Source of the DNA: Erinaceus europaeus
Taxonomy: Eukaryota; Chordata; Mammalia; Eulipotyphla; Erinaceidae
Assembly: GCF_950295315.1 (NCBI RefSeq)
Contig: NC_080166.1
Location: 101,358,999-101,422,998, forward strand
Length of the DNA stretch: 64,000 bases
Direction: 5' to 3'
The notes below the pieces were generated by a model, which saw only the letters and a list, made by a program, of their open reading frames with translations, searched no databases and was not told the DNA's origin. A program made the position numbers and the translations under genes. Below, piece after piece: positions 40,201 through 51,965 of the stretch; the stretch's first letter is position 1; each line of letters opens with the position of its first letter.

Positions 40201-42663
40201 GATATCTTTCCATTTCTTGGTAACAGTTTCTATTTTCTTGAGTAGCGATTCATATTTTTCAGTATACAACTCTTTTACTTCTTTGGTCAACTTTATTCCT
40301 AGGTATTTGATTGATTTTGCTGAAACAGTCAATGGGAGCGATTTCTGGATGTCTTCTTCTTCAGATTTAGTGTTTGCATAAATAAATGCCACTGATTTTT
40401 GTACATTGATTTTTTAGCCTGATACCTTGCTATATTGCCTAATAACTTCCAGTAATTTTCTGCTGGATTCTTTAGGTCTTTCTATGTATACTATCATATC
40501 ATCTGCAAATAGTGAGAGCTTGACTTCTTCCCTTCCAATCTGTATTCCTTTGATTTCTTTCTCTTGCCTTATTGCCTTGGCAAGAACTTCCAATACTACG
40601 TTGAAGAGTAATGGTGACAGTGGACAGCCCTGTCTAGTCCCTGATCTGAGGGGGAATGCTTTCAGCTTCTGTCCATTGACTATGATGTAGGCTGTAGCTT
40701 TGCTATATATAGACTCCACTATCTTGAGGAATTTCCCATCTATTACCATTTTTGTAGAGTTTTGAGCATGAATGGGTGTTGGATTTTGTCAAAGTCTTTC
40801 TCTGCATCTATTGAGATAATCATGTGGTTTTTGGCTTTGCTTTTACCGATGTGGTGAATGACATTTATTGACTTAAGGATGTTGAAACAACCATGCATTC
40901 CTGGGATGAATTCCACTTGGTCATGATGAACAATCTTTTTGATATGCTGCTGTATCCAGTTGGCCAAGATCTTGTTTAATATTTTGGCATCTATGTTCAT
41001 CAGAGATATTGGTCTGTAGATTTTCTTTTTTGTTCTGTCCCTATCAGCTTTTGGTATTAGGGTGATGTTGGCTTCATGGAAGGTGGAAGGGAGTATTCCT
41101 GTTTCTTCAATCTTATGGAAAAGCTTAAGAAGTATGGGTATTAACTGTTTCCTGAAAGTTTTGTAGAGTTTGTTTGTGAAGCCATCTGGTCCAGGACTTT
41201 TGTTGTTGGGAAGATTCTTAATAACGGTTTCAATTTCTTTGTCTGTGATGGGTGAATTTAGATTTTGTAGTTCTTGGTTCAGTTTTGGAAGGGCATATGC
41301 TTCTAGGAATTGTTCCATTTCTTCAAGATTCTCGAGCTTGGTGGCATATAGTTCTTTATGGAAGTTTCACAGGATTCTCTGGATTTCTGTGGTGTCAGCT
41401 GTGATATCTCCTCCATCATTTACAATTCTATTAATTTGATTCTTCTCTCTTTTTTGTTTGGTGAGTCTGGCTAGGGGTTTGTGAATTTTGTTTAATCTTT
41501 CAAAGAACCAACATTTGGCTTCATTGATCTTTTGTATGGTTCTTTTATTTTTGATGTTGTTTATTTCTGCTCTATCTTTAGTGATTTCTGTCCTTCTGGA
41601 TGCTTTAGGGTTCCTTTGTTCCTCTTCCTCTATGTCCTTGAGTTGTGCAGTAAGGTCGTTCATTTGAGCTTCTTCTTGGTGTTTAATATGTGATTGTATG
41701 GCTATAAGTTTCCCTCTGAGTACTGCTTTAGCTGTGTCCCAAATATTTTGACAGGTTGTGTCTTCATTTTCATTAGTTTCCAGTAACATTTGAATTTCCT
41801 GCTTGAGTGAATCTCTGACCCAGTGGTTCTTAAGGAGTATGATGTTTAGTTTCCAAATTCTGTGACTTTTAATAATTTTCTGTTTGTTGTTAAATGTTAG
41901 TTTTACTCCACTGTGGTCTGAGAAGATACTTGGGATGATTTCAATGTTCTTGAATTTATTGATGCTGTCTTTGTGGCCTAACATGTGGTCTATCCTTGAG
42001 TATGTGTTATGTGGATTTGAAAAGAAGGTGTATTCCAGTTTTTTTGGGTGAAGGACTCTGAAAATGTCCAAGAGGTCTAGTCTGTCAATCTCTTCATTCA
42101 GTTCTCTTGTATCTTTGTTGGTTCTCTGCTTTGTTGATCTGTCTAAGTGTGAGAGTGGGGTATTGAAGTCTCCCACTATTATTGTATTACTATTGATGTA
42201 TTTTTGAAATTCTTTCAGTAAGTGCTTGATGTATTTAGATGGTCCCTCATTGGGTGCATAGATGTTAATGATTGTTAAGTCTTCTTGGCTGATTGATTCT
42301 CTTATCATTATTTAATGTCCTTGCCTATCTTTTATTATTTTATTTAATTTAAAATCTATCGTGTCTGAGATGAGAATGGCTGTTCCTGCCCTTTTTTGTG
42401 GTCTGTTAGCCTGTATGATAGTTTTCCATTCTTTCCCTTTAATTCTGTGTTTATCTTGTTGTGACAGATGGGATTCTTGCAAGCAGCATATGGTTGGATT
42501 ATGTTTTCTGATCCATCCCCCAACTCTGTGCCTTTTGATTGGTGAGTTTAAGCCATTGACATTTATTGATATTATGGATTTAATGTATTGTAGTGCCATT
42601 GTTCAAAAAAAATTTTTTTTTGTTTCCTCTGATATAATGTCAGTATTGTAATGATGTTCTTGT

Positions 42664-43578
42664 TTATAAGAGGTCTTTTAGAACCTCTTTCAGGGCCAGT
42701 TTGTTGATGGTTGCCTCCTTTAACTGTTGTTTGTCTAAGAAGGTTTTGATCCCTGCATCTAGTTTGAATGAAAGTTTAGCAGGATATATTATCCTTAGTT
42801 GAAACCCTTTTTCATTCAGGGCTCGATAGATATCTTGCCACTCCCTTCTGGCTTTTAGAGTTTGAGTTGAGAAATCTGCAGAAAGTCTTATGGGTTTTCC
42901 CCTGTATGTGACTTTTTGTTTCTCTCTTGCAGCCTTTAGGATCCTTTCTTTATCCTTACTTCTTCTCATTGTGACTATGATGTGTCTTGGTGTTTTCAGG
43001 TCTGGGTTGATTCTGTTTGATACTCTCTGGGCCTCTTGCACCTTGATATCCTTTCTGTTATTCAGGTCGGGGAAATTTTCTTGTATTATTTCCTCTAGAA
43101 AGTTTGCTTCCCCTTCCTCTCTTTCTTCCTCTGGCAGGCCAATTATACGAATGTTACTTCTTTTGAGATCATCCCATATGTCTCTGTTGTTGTTTTCAGT
43201 GTCACTCAATCTCTTTTTAAGCTCTTTCACCTCTTTCTTAGTTTTCTCTAACTCATCCTCTGTCTGACTAATTCTGTTTTCTGCTTCTGTTAGTCTGCTT
43301 TCCCTTGCCTCAGCTTCTTTCTTCATTACAGCTATTTCAGCTTTCAGTTCTCTAATTGTCTCAAGATAATCAGTATTTTCCTTGGGGGTCTCAACTGTTG
43401 TTTCCCTAATACTGCCATTTCTTTCCTCCAATGTTGTTTTCATTTCTGTGATTAATAAGTTTATTATTGCTTGCATACTTTTCTTATCTATGGTTAGTTC
43501 TGGCTGATTTGTAGTTTCTTCTGGGCTCTTGTCTTCATTCATTGGAGTAGCAGTTTTATTTGTTTTTGATCTACCCAT
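42664..43578 (-). CDS. ORF1: L1 ORF1p, intact (304 aa)
   Basis: Full-length open ORF1 with no stop or shift. The start is MGRSKTNKTA, the first methionine, at 43578; the stop is 64 bases before the ORF2 start. Domains: basic/acidic N-terminal tail (1-65), coiled coil (about 70-130, for example RELKAEIAVMKKEAEARESR), RRM (about 135-225, with SNIRIIGLPEEE at 141 and RHIIVTMRRSKDK at 198), C-terminal domain (about 226-300, with RLSADFSTQTLKARREW at 231). The protein forms trimers that coat L1 RNA. Human ORF1p is a little longer (338 aa). An open frame here may mean recent insertion or chance; the 5' UTR beside it is almost intact, while ORF2 is broken. Confidence 0.9.
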   Translation of the reverse strand: MGRSKTNKTATPMNEDKSPEETTNQPELTIDKKSMQAIINLLITEMKTTLEERNGSIRETTVETPKENTDYLETIRELKAEIAVMKKEAEARESRLTEAENRISQTEDELEKTKKEVKELKKRLSDTENNNRDIWDDLKRSNIRIIGLPEEEREEGEANFLEEIIQENFPDLNNRKDIKVQEAQRVSNRINPDLKTPRHIIVTMRRSKDKERILKAAREKQKVTYRGKPIRLSADFSTQTLKARREWQDIYRALNEKGFQLRIIYPAKLSFKLDAGIKTFLDKQQLKEATINKLALKEVLKDLL

Positions 43579-45199
43579 TTTTTTATTTATGTGTTTCTTT
43601 TTTTATGCTCTGTTGTTCCTCAGTTATTGTGTCTTGAGTACAAGCAACACTGTACTAAATACCTTTATGACAATTTCACTCACCAACCTCAGGAATTTCA
43701 GTAGCAACTGAAGCAAGTGTTGAAGCAGTTTAATCACTACCAGTTAGCCAAACAATTCTCCAATCCATGAAAAAATAGTAACCAAAACCTAGTGAATAAG
43801 TAAGAGAAAATAAAGAAGGGATAGCAAGAATAGACAGTTATGCAAATCTACTATCCTCTGTATCTTCTAGGGGTAACAAGAGGGGAAAGGGAAATAGAGC
43901 AGAGATACACACATATAGAGTCCACTCTGATTCAGATATCTTCCCCAAAATAATTCACAACTTCAGAAAGGCAAAGTAGAAGGTAGGAAGAAATGTATGA
44001 CAAGATAAAAAAGAAAAAGAAAAAGAAAAAAAAGAAAAAGACAAGTGCGAGAAAAGGGAAAAGATAAGAAAAAGAGCTGTCATTAAAGAGCAGTGGGTTT
44101 TTTTTTTGATTACTTCTTTTTAAATTTAATTTAATTTAATTTTTTAATTAGCTAGGAGGAGGAGGAAGGGGGGAGTCTGTAGAGGAGGTAGGAGGAAGGA
44201 GACAAGTTACTCCCACAATAGATAAGATGCCCACTACCCTAGCAATGAAAGATACCCTAAGAGTTAATTCTGATCAACCTAAAAGTGGGGGAAGATATAT
44301 GCCTTTATATAATATTAATAATAAAATAGAGCAGGATAAAAAAAAAAAAAACGTGTCCCAGATTACCTCAAACCTCGTGATCATTGGCAGCTGATTGTTA
44401 AGAGAAAAAAAAAATCTCAGGGCTAGACATGGATAGCTGAAATAGATAGTTATGCAAATCTACTGTCCACTGTATATTTAGGGGTGGCTAAAGGAGGAAG
44501 GGAAGTTGAGCAGAGACACTCGCAGTGAGAGTCCACACTGAGTCAGAATTCTTCCCCAAAATAATTCCCAAATGTGTATCAGTGAATTCAAAAAAGCACA
44601 CTGTTTGGTGGTGTGGGGGCTGGGGCCTGTGGCTTTGGAAGCTGTAGGATTAAGGAAGAAAGGATGACAAGAATGAGAAAAAGAAAAAAAAAACAAGAAA
44701 GAGAGAGAGAAAAATGAAAAAGAAAACAAAAAGAACAGTCATAAAAGAGCGGTGAAAGGAAATAGTTTTATTTATTTATTTATTTTTAATTATTTAATTA
44801 GCTATGTGGGGTGAGGTGGAAGGGTTGGCTACTTAGAATGAAAAAAGGCCAGAGGTTTCAGAAGGGTATAGACTTAGAATGAATGATACTCCCTGGTGGG
44901 ACAGGAATTTGGTAGACAGAAGCTCAGCAAGGGAACCTGCTAAGAGCTGGTCCCCAGGGACTGGTCAGGGGGGGGGAAGTGGAGGCAGTGTGCTTAATAA
45001 TTAAAAGGAAAAAAAATGTTCCCCTTTTTTCCTACTCTATTTCTTAACCCAAATTAAGTTATAGTCACCTCCTTTGTGTCACCGCTAGGACCACTTATTG
45101 ACTGGCCTACTAAAGGCAGAAAATCCTACCATTTCCAGAAGATGTGGTCAGAGCTCAAGCCACTAGCAGTTTCTCAGTCAGCCATCTTCGGGAACCCCC
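43579..45199 (-). promoter_or_regulatory. L1 copy 2 5' UTR
   Basis: About 1.6 kb upstream of ORF1, paralogous to 24641-25760 of copy 1. Ends with CACTAGCAG...GTCAGCCATCTTCGGG (45165-45192), the monomer end, minus-strand AAGATGGCTGAC. The site has CG to CA decay compared with copy 1. A single monomer start is present here; the second monomer of copy 1 is absent. Confidence 0.85.
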
Positions 45200-45959
45200 T
45201 TCTTGACAGTTTTAAACTAAGCCAGAAATTAAATTCTCCCTCCTTTTTGCCTGTCTATGTTTTGAGTTTTAATAAGTTCCTAACCACATAACTGGGTTCA
45301 CACTCTGGGTATATGGGAATATATTTACACCTGTCTCAGTGTCATGATAAAATGTCACATCAAAGCACAACATCCAACAAACTCCACAATAGTTCTTATT
45401 GTCATTGTTATTGCAGATAGCTGGTTTTATAGTGTTGTTTAAAGATATCAAAGGAAAATATGAAACAACATCCTTGCCTTCCTGGTTGAATTATTCAGGA
45501 TAGAATAACACTGAAAACAACACCAAGATGAAGCACCTTAGCACAATGAATAATTGATGTCTCTCACAGGACATATCTAATGCAGGCTGGTGCAGAGGAA
45601 GGAAAGTGCACAAAGTTGTTCACTTGAATCACTCTCCCCCTTACAGAATATCTCTTATTATTATAACATGAGAAGACATATTGTCTGCTCACAGCCCACT
45701 GTTTGTAATTAATTAGTTACTTGGCCACTGATGAACTTCAAGGGGAATATAACATTCTACACTGTGGACAAATTGCCTTGATGAAATTTACCATCTATAC
45801 CTCACTAGAAATATGTTAATTTTAAGAGTAAATCTCCTCCTTTCAAAATATTTTGTGGTCAATCAAATCTATTTTCACTGAAAGCAGTGCAAACTTCACA
45901 GGATCATTCAGCATTTCTATTAAGAATACCATCATTGCTAAATATTACATTAGAATTAC
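45200..45959. other. AT-rich DNA, nothing recognised
   Basis: 5' flank of L1 copy 2. No gene, LTR or SINE was recognised. Confidence 0.4.
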
Positions 45960-46165
45960 AAATTCTGCTTCACCACTGGCAACACTTTCCCCTTGCCGGT
46001 GGGGAGCAGGGGCTCAACCCAGGTCCTTGCACATTAAGGCATGTGTGCCCAACAAAATACACACCTCCTGGTCCCTCCCTGATCTATTCTCTCCCCCATA
46101 CCCCCTCCTCTCCTCTTCCTCTACCTCCCTTACTCCCTCCCTCACTCAAAATAAATAAAATAAAT
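45960..46165 (-). repeat. type 2 SINE-like fragment
   Basis: TGCTTCACCACTGGCAACAC, GGTGGGGAGCAGGGGCTCAA and a head-like CACCTCCTGGTCCC in minus orientation, followed by a pyrimidine-rich run and AAATAAATAAAATAAAT. The end with both a pyrimidine run and an A-rich tail suggests two SINE pieces joined. Confidence 0.6.
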
Positions 46166-46246
46166 CTTAAAAATTATATTTTAGGTAGTATGTTGTTTAA
46201 ATTATATAGGAATGTTTCTGATTTTAATTAAAATGCCTGTCTTAAA

Positions 46247-47150
46247 GAGCCTAATAACTAGAATCTCAACAAGAAAACAAATAACCTCATCCAAAAATGG
46301 GGGGAGGACATGGACAGAATATTCCCCACAGAAGAGATCCAAAAGGGTGAGAAACACATGAAAAAATGCTCCAAGTCTCTGATTGTCAGAGAAATGCAAA
46401 TAAAGACAAAAATGAGATATCACTTCACTCCTGTGAGAATGTCATACATCATTAAAGGTAACAGCAGCAAATGCTGGAGAGGTTGTGGGGTCAAAGGAAC
46501 CCTCCTACACTGCTGGTGGGAATGTCAGTTGATCCAACCTCTGTGGAGAACAATCTGGAGAACTCTCAGGAGGCTAGAAATGGACCTACCCTATGATCCT
46601 GCAATTTCTCTCCTGGGGATATATCCTAAGGAGCCCAACACACTCATCCAAAAAGATCTGTGTACACATATGTTCTTGGCAACACAATTTGTAATAGCCA
46701 AAACCTGGAAGCAACCCAGCTGTCCAACAACAGATGAATGGATGAGCAAGTTGTGGCATATATACACAATGAAATACTACTCAGCTATAAAAATTAGTAA
46801 CTTCACCGTTTTCAGCCAAACTTGGATGGACCTTGATAAAATCATATTAGAAGGATGAATATGGGATGATCAGGCAGAAGTTGAAAGACAAGATCAGAAA
46901 AGCAAACACAAGTAGAACCTGAACTGGAATTGGCATATTATACCAAAGTAAAAGACTCTGGGGTGGGTGGGTGGGGAGAATACAGATCCAAGCAGGATGA
47001 CAGAGGACCTAGTGGGGGTTGTATTGTTATATGGAAAACTGGAAAATGTTATGCATGTACAAAATACTGTATTTACTGTAGAATGTAAAGCACTAATTCC
47101 CCAATAAAGAAATAAAAAACAAAACCTCACAGTCTCCCCAGTCTTTAAAA
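46247..47150 (+). mobile_element. L1: 5'-truncated L1 with 17-bp target duplication
   Basis: Flanked by AAAATGCCTGTCTTAAA at 46230-46246 and 47151-47167. ORF2 end and a 260-bp 3' UTR with a G-rich tract at 46960-46976 (GGGGTGGGTGGGTGGGG), then CCAATAAAGAAATAAAAAAC, an extra short segment CCTCACAGTCTCCCCAGTC, and a second A-run. This is a different subfamily from copies 1 and 2 (short 3' UTR), the same as the fragments at 901-1183 and 8055. Confidence 0.9.
46250..46858 (+). pseudogene. ORF2: L1 ORF2 C-terminal end, open
   Basis: Last 182 codons of ORF2 (46310-46858) read without stops: [31 protein letters not shown] (zinc-finger-like cysteines), [22 protein letters not shown]. It lacks endonuclease and RT because of 5' truncation, so it is a remnant, not an expressed gene. 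The C-terminal cysteine region binds nucleic acid in L1 ORF2p. Confidence 0.88.
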
Positions 47151-47373
47151 AAAATGCCTGTCTTAAATTGCCATTACATTTATGTTAGTAAATAGCAACA
47201 TTGTCTGGTCAAATACAAAAAATTAAAATCATGGTATAAAATTTCAAAGTCAACAGTTATAAAATATTTCAAAAACATATTAGGTTATATTTCAAAAACG
47301 TATTAGGTGAATTGTTACCACGAATCACTTAAGAGGTGAGGTGAATAGACACACTCAATAGATGTAGCTTTTG

Positions 47374-47520
47374 GGCCAGGCAGTGATGCACCTGGCTAAG
47401 CAAACACTCACATTTCAATGCACAAGGACAAGTAGTGAAGCATGGATGCCGGATTCTCTCTCTCTATCTCACCATCCCCTCTCGATTTCTCTATCTCTAT
47501 CCAATAATAAATAAAAAACT
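47374..47520 (+). mobile_element. tRNA-derived SINE (type 2), internally deleted
   Basis: GGGCCAGGCAGTGATGCACC head, ATTTCAATGCACAAGGACA, then a jump to AGTGAAGCATGGATGCC and a CT-rich body with TCCAATAATAAATAAA tail. The B-box part is missing. Confidence 0.68.
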
Positions 47521-47522
47521 TA

Positions 47523-47704
47523 TAAAATAAGAACACACACGTTATCATGTATGAGGACCTGGCTTTAAGCCTATGTCTACCTACAGCAGGAAAGCCTCAC
47601 CAGTGGTGGGGGATTGGTGCAGTTTTCATTCCTGCTCTCCATCCCTTACTTTCTACTTGTGCTCTCACCCTCTACCTCCACACCTCCTTAAAAAAAAAAA
47701 AAAA
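47523..47704 (+). mobile_element. SINE (type 2-like) ending in poly-A
   Basis: ACACACACGTTATCATGTAT, TGAGGACCTGGCTTTAAGCC, CAGCAGGAAAGCCTCACCAG and a poly-A run at 47690-47704. Diverged; it lies right after the previous SINE, and a truncated L1 follows directly after its A-run. Confidence 0.55.
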
Positions 47705-49355
47705 TTCCTCTCCTGGTGTTACACTCCAAGGACTCCATAACACCCAACAAAAAAGAGGTGTGTACTCCTATGTTCATAGCAGCACAATTCATAATAGCTA
47801 AAACCTGGAAGCAACCCAGGTGCCCAACAACAGATGAGTGGCTGAGAAAGCTGTGGTATATATACACAATGGAATACTATGCAGCTATCAAGAACAATGA
47901 ACCCACCTTCTCTGATCCATCTTGGACAGAGCTAGAAGGAATTATGTTAAGTGAGCTAAGTCAGAAAGATAAAGATGAGTATGGAATGATCCCACTCATC
48001 AACAGAAGTTGAGTAAGAAGATCTGAAAGGGAAACTAAAAGCAGGAACTGACCAAATTGTAAGTAGGGCACCAAAGTAAAACCCCTGTGGTGGGGGGTAG
48101 ACATGCAGTTTCCTGGACCAGTGCGGGGTGGGAGTGGGTGGGAGGGATGGGTCACAGTCTTTTGGTGGTGGGAATGGTGTATATGTACACTCCTAGCAAA
48201 ATGTAGAGATATACATCACTAGTTAATTAGTATGAGAGGGGGAAAATCAATTATATGTCTCAAAGTTCTTCAAAACACAAACTGAATCATTTTAATATAT
48301 AGGCTGTGTATTTGATATGCGGAGTCTCTCAAAAGCCTAGACCAAGTAGATTAGAAGCATCCAATAGCACAGCTATAAACAAGATATTGGGTACTGTACA
48401 GCAAACCATAAGAAAAGGACTTTTCAAAGTTAACCCAATTACCAAATAATGTGATGATAACATTAATTATCGATTGTCTTTTTGAACTCTAAGACAGCAG
48501 GAACCTCACATCTCCACTATAGAGCCCCTACTTCCCCCAGTCCTGGAACCCTTGGATAGGGCCCACTTTCCCGTATGCGTCTCCCAATCCATACCAAATA
48601 ATATTGCATCCGCCAATCACAACCTAACCAATGCAACGATTGCCACCTCAACATGCTTCACCTCAGACTGTATCCAGAGACTTCACGTGTGGAATGACAA
48701 CCCTTCAACTTCATTACTCGGGTGAGACCTTTCCTTTGATAGTACACTCTAATTTCATCTCAGGTGGTTCACTTTCTAACAAGGTCCCATAACGTAGATA
48801 TACACCAGTTTCTGTGAGAGAGAGCCTTATGTTCACATGTATCCATAAACTACTGCAAAATATATACCTGAAAGCAGAAGTACACTAGAGTTTGTAGTGA
48901 GTACCTCCCTAACACTTCCTCTCCACTATTCCAAGCTTTGGGTCCATGATTGCTCAACAATTTGTTTGGCTTTGTATCTTAACTCTCTTTTCAATCACCA
49001 GGTTCCAGATGCCATAAGGATGCTAGCCAGGCTTCCCTGGATTGAAGACCCCACCAATGTGTCCTGGAGCTCTGCTTCCCCAGAGACCCACCCTACTAAG
49101 GAAAGAGAGAGGCAGACAGGGAGTATGACCGACCAGTCAACGCCCATGTTCAGCGGGGAAGCAATTACAGAAGCCAGACCTTCTACCTTCTGCAACCCTC
49201 GATGACCCTGGGTCCATGCTCCCAGAGGGATGGAGGGTGGGAAAGCTATCAGGGGAGGAGGTGGGATATGGAGATTGGGTGGTGGGAATTGTGTGGAGTT
49301 GTACCCCTCCTACCCTATGGTTTTGTTAATTAATCCTTTCTTAAATTAAAAAAAA
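47705..49355 (+). mobile_element. L1: 5'-truncated L1, copy 1/2 subfamily
   Basis: Plus-strand end of the same L1 subfamily as copies 1 and 2. ORF2 end is open for 98 codons (47716-48012: [33 protein letters not shown]), then a complete 1.3-kb 3' UTR with a G-rich tract at 48125-48151, and an A-rich tail (49345-49372). It shows what the missing 3' end of copy 2 should look like. Confidence 0.9.
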
Positions 49356-49399
49356 AATAAAAAATATAGGGCTTAATATAATATGAAGTGGCCTATCCT

Positions 49400-49402
49400 A
49401 AA

Positions 49403-49447
<45 letters not shown>

Positions 49448-49452
49448 CAGCT
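49400..49452. repeat. (TA)n then (GA)n microsatellite
   Basis: TATATATATATATATATATA followed by CACAGAGAGAGAGAGAGAGA, directly after the L1 tail region. Confidence 0.9.
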
Positions 49453-49539
49453 AGGAGTAGTGGAGTTGTACAAATCCGGAGCACAAACATTCCCTTAAAA
49501 TTGTAAATATTTAACATTTGAAAAATAATGAACGGGGTG

Positions 49540-49890
49540 GGGGTGGTGGAGGTAGCCCAGCTTCTTAAGCTCACGCGACATGAAGTGCAAGGAATGGCAC
49601 AAGGATCCAGGTTCAAGTCCTTGGCTCTCCACATGCAGCAGGGGTTGCTTCACAAGCGGTGAAACAGGTCTGTAGGTGTCTTTCTCTCCTCCTGTCTTCC
49701 ACTCCTCTCTCCATTTCTCTGTCCTATCCAACAACAACAGCAATAACAACAACAATAACAGCAATGATATGCTCATGTGTTCAACAACAAGGGCAACAAA
49801 AGGAAAAAAAATGGCCTCCAGGAGCAGTGGATTCGTAGTGCAGGCACCAAGCTTCAGAGATAACCCTGGAGGAAAAAATACATATATAAA
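49540..49890 (+). mobile_element. tRNA-derived SINE (type 1), extended 3' form
   Basis: Type 1 head and body (GTGGAGGTAGCCCAGCTTCT, GGTTCAAGTCC, ACAAGCGGTGAAACAGGTCT, CAACAACAGCAATAACAAC). After the usual AACAAGGGCAACAAAAGG tail it continues with ATGGCCTCCAGGAGCAGTGG and a block ending GATAACCCTGGAGG, then an A-rich end. The same extra block occurs in the copy at 53.5 kb. Confidence 0.8.
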
Positions 49891-49899
49891 CACATAAAA

Positions 49900-51689
49900 T
49901 GAAGCTTAATAAACTGTTCCCTTTATGATTTGATAATAAGAACAAGAAGAGGAGGTGATGGAATAATGAGAATGAGAAAAATCAGGGAAGGAGGAAGAGA
50001 AGGAGAAAATCTCTCAATCAAAAACTCTCATTTTTACTTGTTAATTTCCCTCTCCTAAAAAGACTTGTATTAACCAAACTGACTTATTATGAGAAGCAAA
50101 ATGAAGAAAGAATAAAAATTATAAAAATAAACAGATTAAAAATGATTATCAGTACATAGAATATAGTTGATCATTAATACCACTATATAAAGGGATATGG
50201 TCCATGACATTCACAATTTTATGTATTGAACATAATTCCCATTAAACTAATTCAAATGTTAGTTATGCACAGTTAACTTCATTCATGGGTGGTTATGTAA
50301 ATGAGAAAAATTTGTATGGGAAGAGTTTCCTTGCCTAACGGATATCAGAGATTGGACTTTCTATCCTCGTATATGTCCAGATCCTTAAATATCTTTTCTG
50401 CACAGTTTGCATAGTCATAAAATCCATCAAATAAAAGGTCAAGCTAGATATACTCTTAAGACCTATGTCACTTTTTACTAGTAACACATCAATTAGGTCA
50501 ATGGATATTTATTACACAAATATTTTCTGGAGAGTACACTACTAAATGTGATAATAAATCAGATTTCTACAATATGCCGAAGAAGTTGATGTGCCATCTG
50601 CTTTGAGGAATCTGTCTTTTAATGCTAACAGAAGAGGAAAAATAGTCAAGCTTGGCAAACCCTCTCTGGGCAGATAGAAGCACTGTAATTGATAGACAAT
50701 TATCTTGACTATGAATTCACATCACATAATTCATTATACAAAAGGCACATGCCAGGCATTGTAGGAATGCATGGGAAAATAAAAATTAAAAGGCCTCTCA
50801 TACTCTGCTCTTCAAAAGGGTTTATCATTTATCTTTAAACAAATAAGATAAAATAATATACTCAATACAATAAAAAATCCTACTTAATATACTGATCACA
50901 AAGGAAAAAGGAATATTTATGTCACCAGGGAGTTCAAAAGCATATAGCTTCATACAGATGATAGCATTAAGAGTTGTAAAAATAAAAGGCTGTATTTATT
51001 TTCAAATGGAACAATGTGGTGTTGTGAAGTGATATGAAAGATTCTGATATATAGAAAAATCATATTTTTAAAATAATTTCAAAGAAGAAAAGATAATCAA
51101 AAGAATAAAATGCAAGATCCTGAAAGTTATATATGTACAAGTTCACATGCTGGGAATTCTTGGTACATGGGAAAGAAATGAATTGGCACTCCCCTCATGA
51201 ACTATTCTTTGCTTGCTGGGCTTTTTATAACAACATTACTTGAGACAGGCAGAATGTTAAGTAGAGAGAGACAGAAAGAAAAAAGAGTTTTGTTTAATAG
51301 CTAAATGCTAAGGAATATTTAGTTGGAACTATAACAAGTCATGATACACAGGAATCAGTAATGTAGTAAACTGTGAACCAAAGATGGAAGTTGAATGTTG
51401 ATTCAGTTTTTAGTTCTCTGTAAAGAAGACTACACTTTTTAAGGTTCATGCCAATACTTCACAAATTTTAAATTTCATTTGTCGTTTGTTACTTTTCAAG
51501 ATTTATGTTATATATAATCACTAAAAATTGAAAAAAAAAGAAAAAGAGAATTTTAAGGCCTACCCAAGACTCTGTTCTATTTAAAGACAGTTGATATTGA
51601 AATTATAAATACACAATTCAAAATTTCTAAAACTCAGTGAACTTTGTGAAGTTTTTAAGAACTCTGTTCCAGTTTCATCATTGAAAAAT
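49900..51689. other. AT-rich DNA, nothing recognised
   Basis: A long stretch without recognised genes, SINE heads or L1 blocks on either strand. A short A/GA-rich stretch near 51525-51555 is unremarkable. Confidence 0.4.
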
Positions 51690-51965
51690 AAATAGGGCAG
51701 TAGCACAACGGGTTAAGCGTACTTGGCATGAAGCACAAGGACCAGCTTAAGTATTCTTGGTCGAGCTCATGGCTCCCCAGCTGCAGGGGCAGGGGTCATT
51801 TCACAGGCAGTGAAGCAGATCTGCAGGTGTCTATCTTTATCTTCCCCTCCTCTCGTCATTTCTGCCTCTCGTATCTAGCAACTACAACATCAATAACAAC
51901 AACAACTACAACAAGGGCAACAAAAGGGAAAATAAATAAATATAAAAAAATTTAAAAAAGAAAAA
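51690..51965 (+). mobile_element. tRNA-derived SINE (type 1)
   Basis: Head TAGGGCAGTAGCACAACGGG, CAGGCAGTGAAGCAGATCTG body, CAACATCAATAACAAC, ACAAGGGCAACAAAAGGG and AAATAAATATAAAAAA tail. Forward copy, moderately diverged. Confidence 0.8.

Larger units (their letters stand above)
35936..42599 (-). pseudogene. ORF2: L1 ORF2, broken and ERV-interrupted
   Basis: Endonuclease/reverse transcriptase of copy 2. From the start (42599): SINVNGLNSPIKRHRVGGW, ICCLQESHL and so on for 95 codons, then TAA at 42312-42314 where copy 1 has a Tyr codon; the same frame resumes (INIYAPNEG, GDFNTPLSHLDRS, SRIDHM) for 313 codons to a TGA at 41367-41369, a likely CpG-decay of an Arg codon. After this come KSPGPDGF, a 1-base shift near 40745, RQGCPLSPL and the FADD box (40414-40749), then another break. 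The ERV lies between this and the C-terminal cysteine block (36013-36393). Confidence 0.92.
35319..45199 (-). mobile_element. L1: near full-length L1 (copy 2), split by an ERV
   Basis: Minus-strand L1 with 5' UTR (43579-45199), ORF1 (42664-43578), ORF2 (35936-42599) and part of the 3' UTR. The last roughly 700 bp of 3' UTR and the poly-A tail, present in copy 1, are missing: sequence equivalent to 19370 in copy 1 begins at 35330 with unique DNA to its left. An ERV (37342-40200) interrupts ORF2. Without it the L1 is about 7 kb. ORF1 is open, ORF2 has two in-frame stops and several shifts. Confidence 0.92.
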
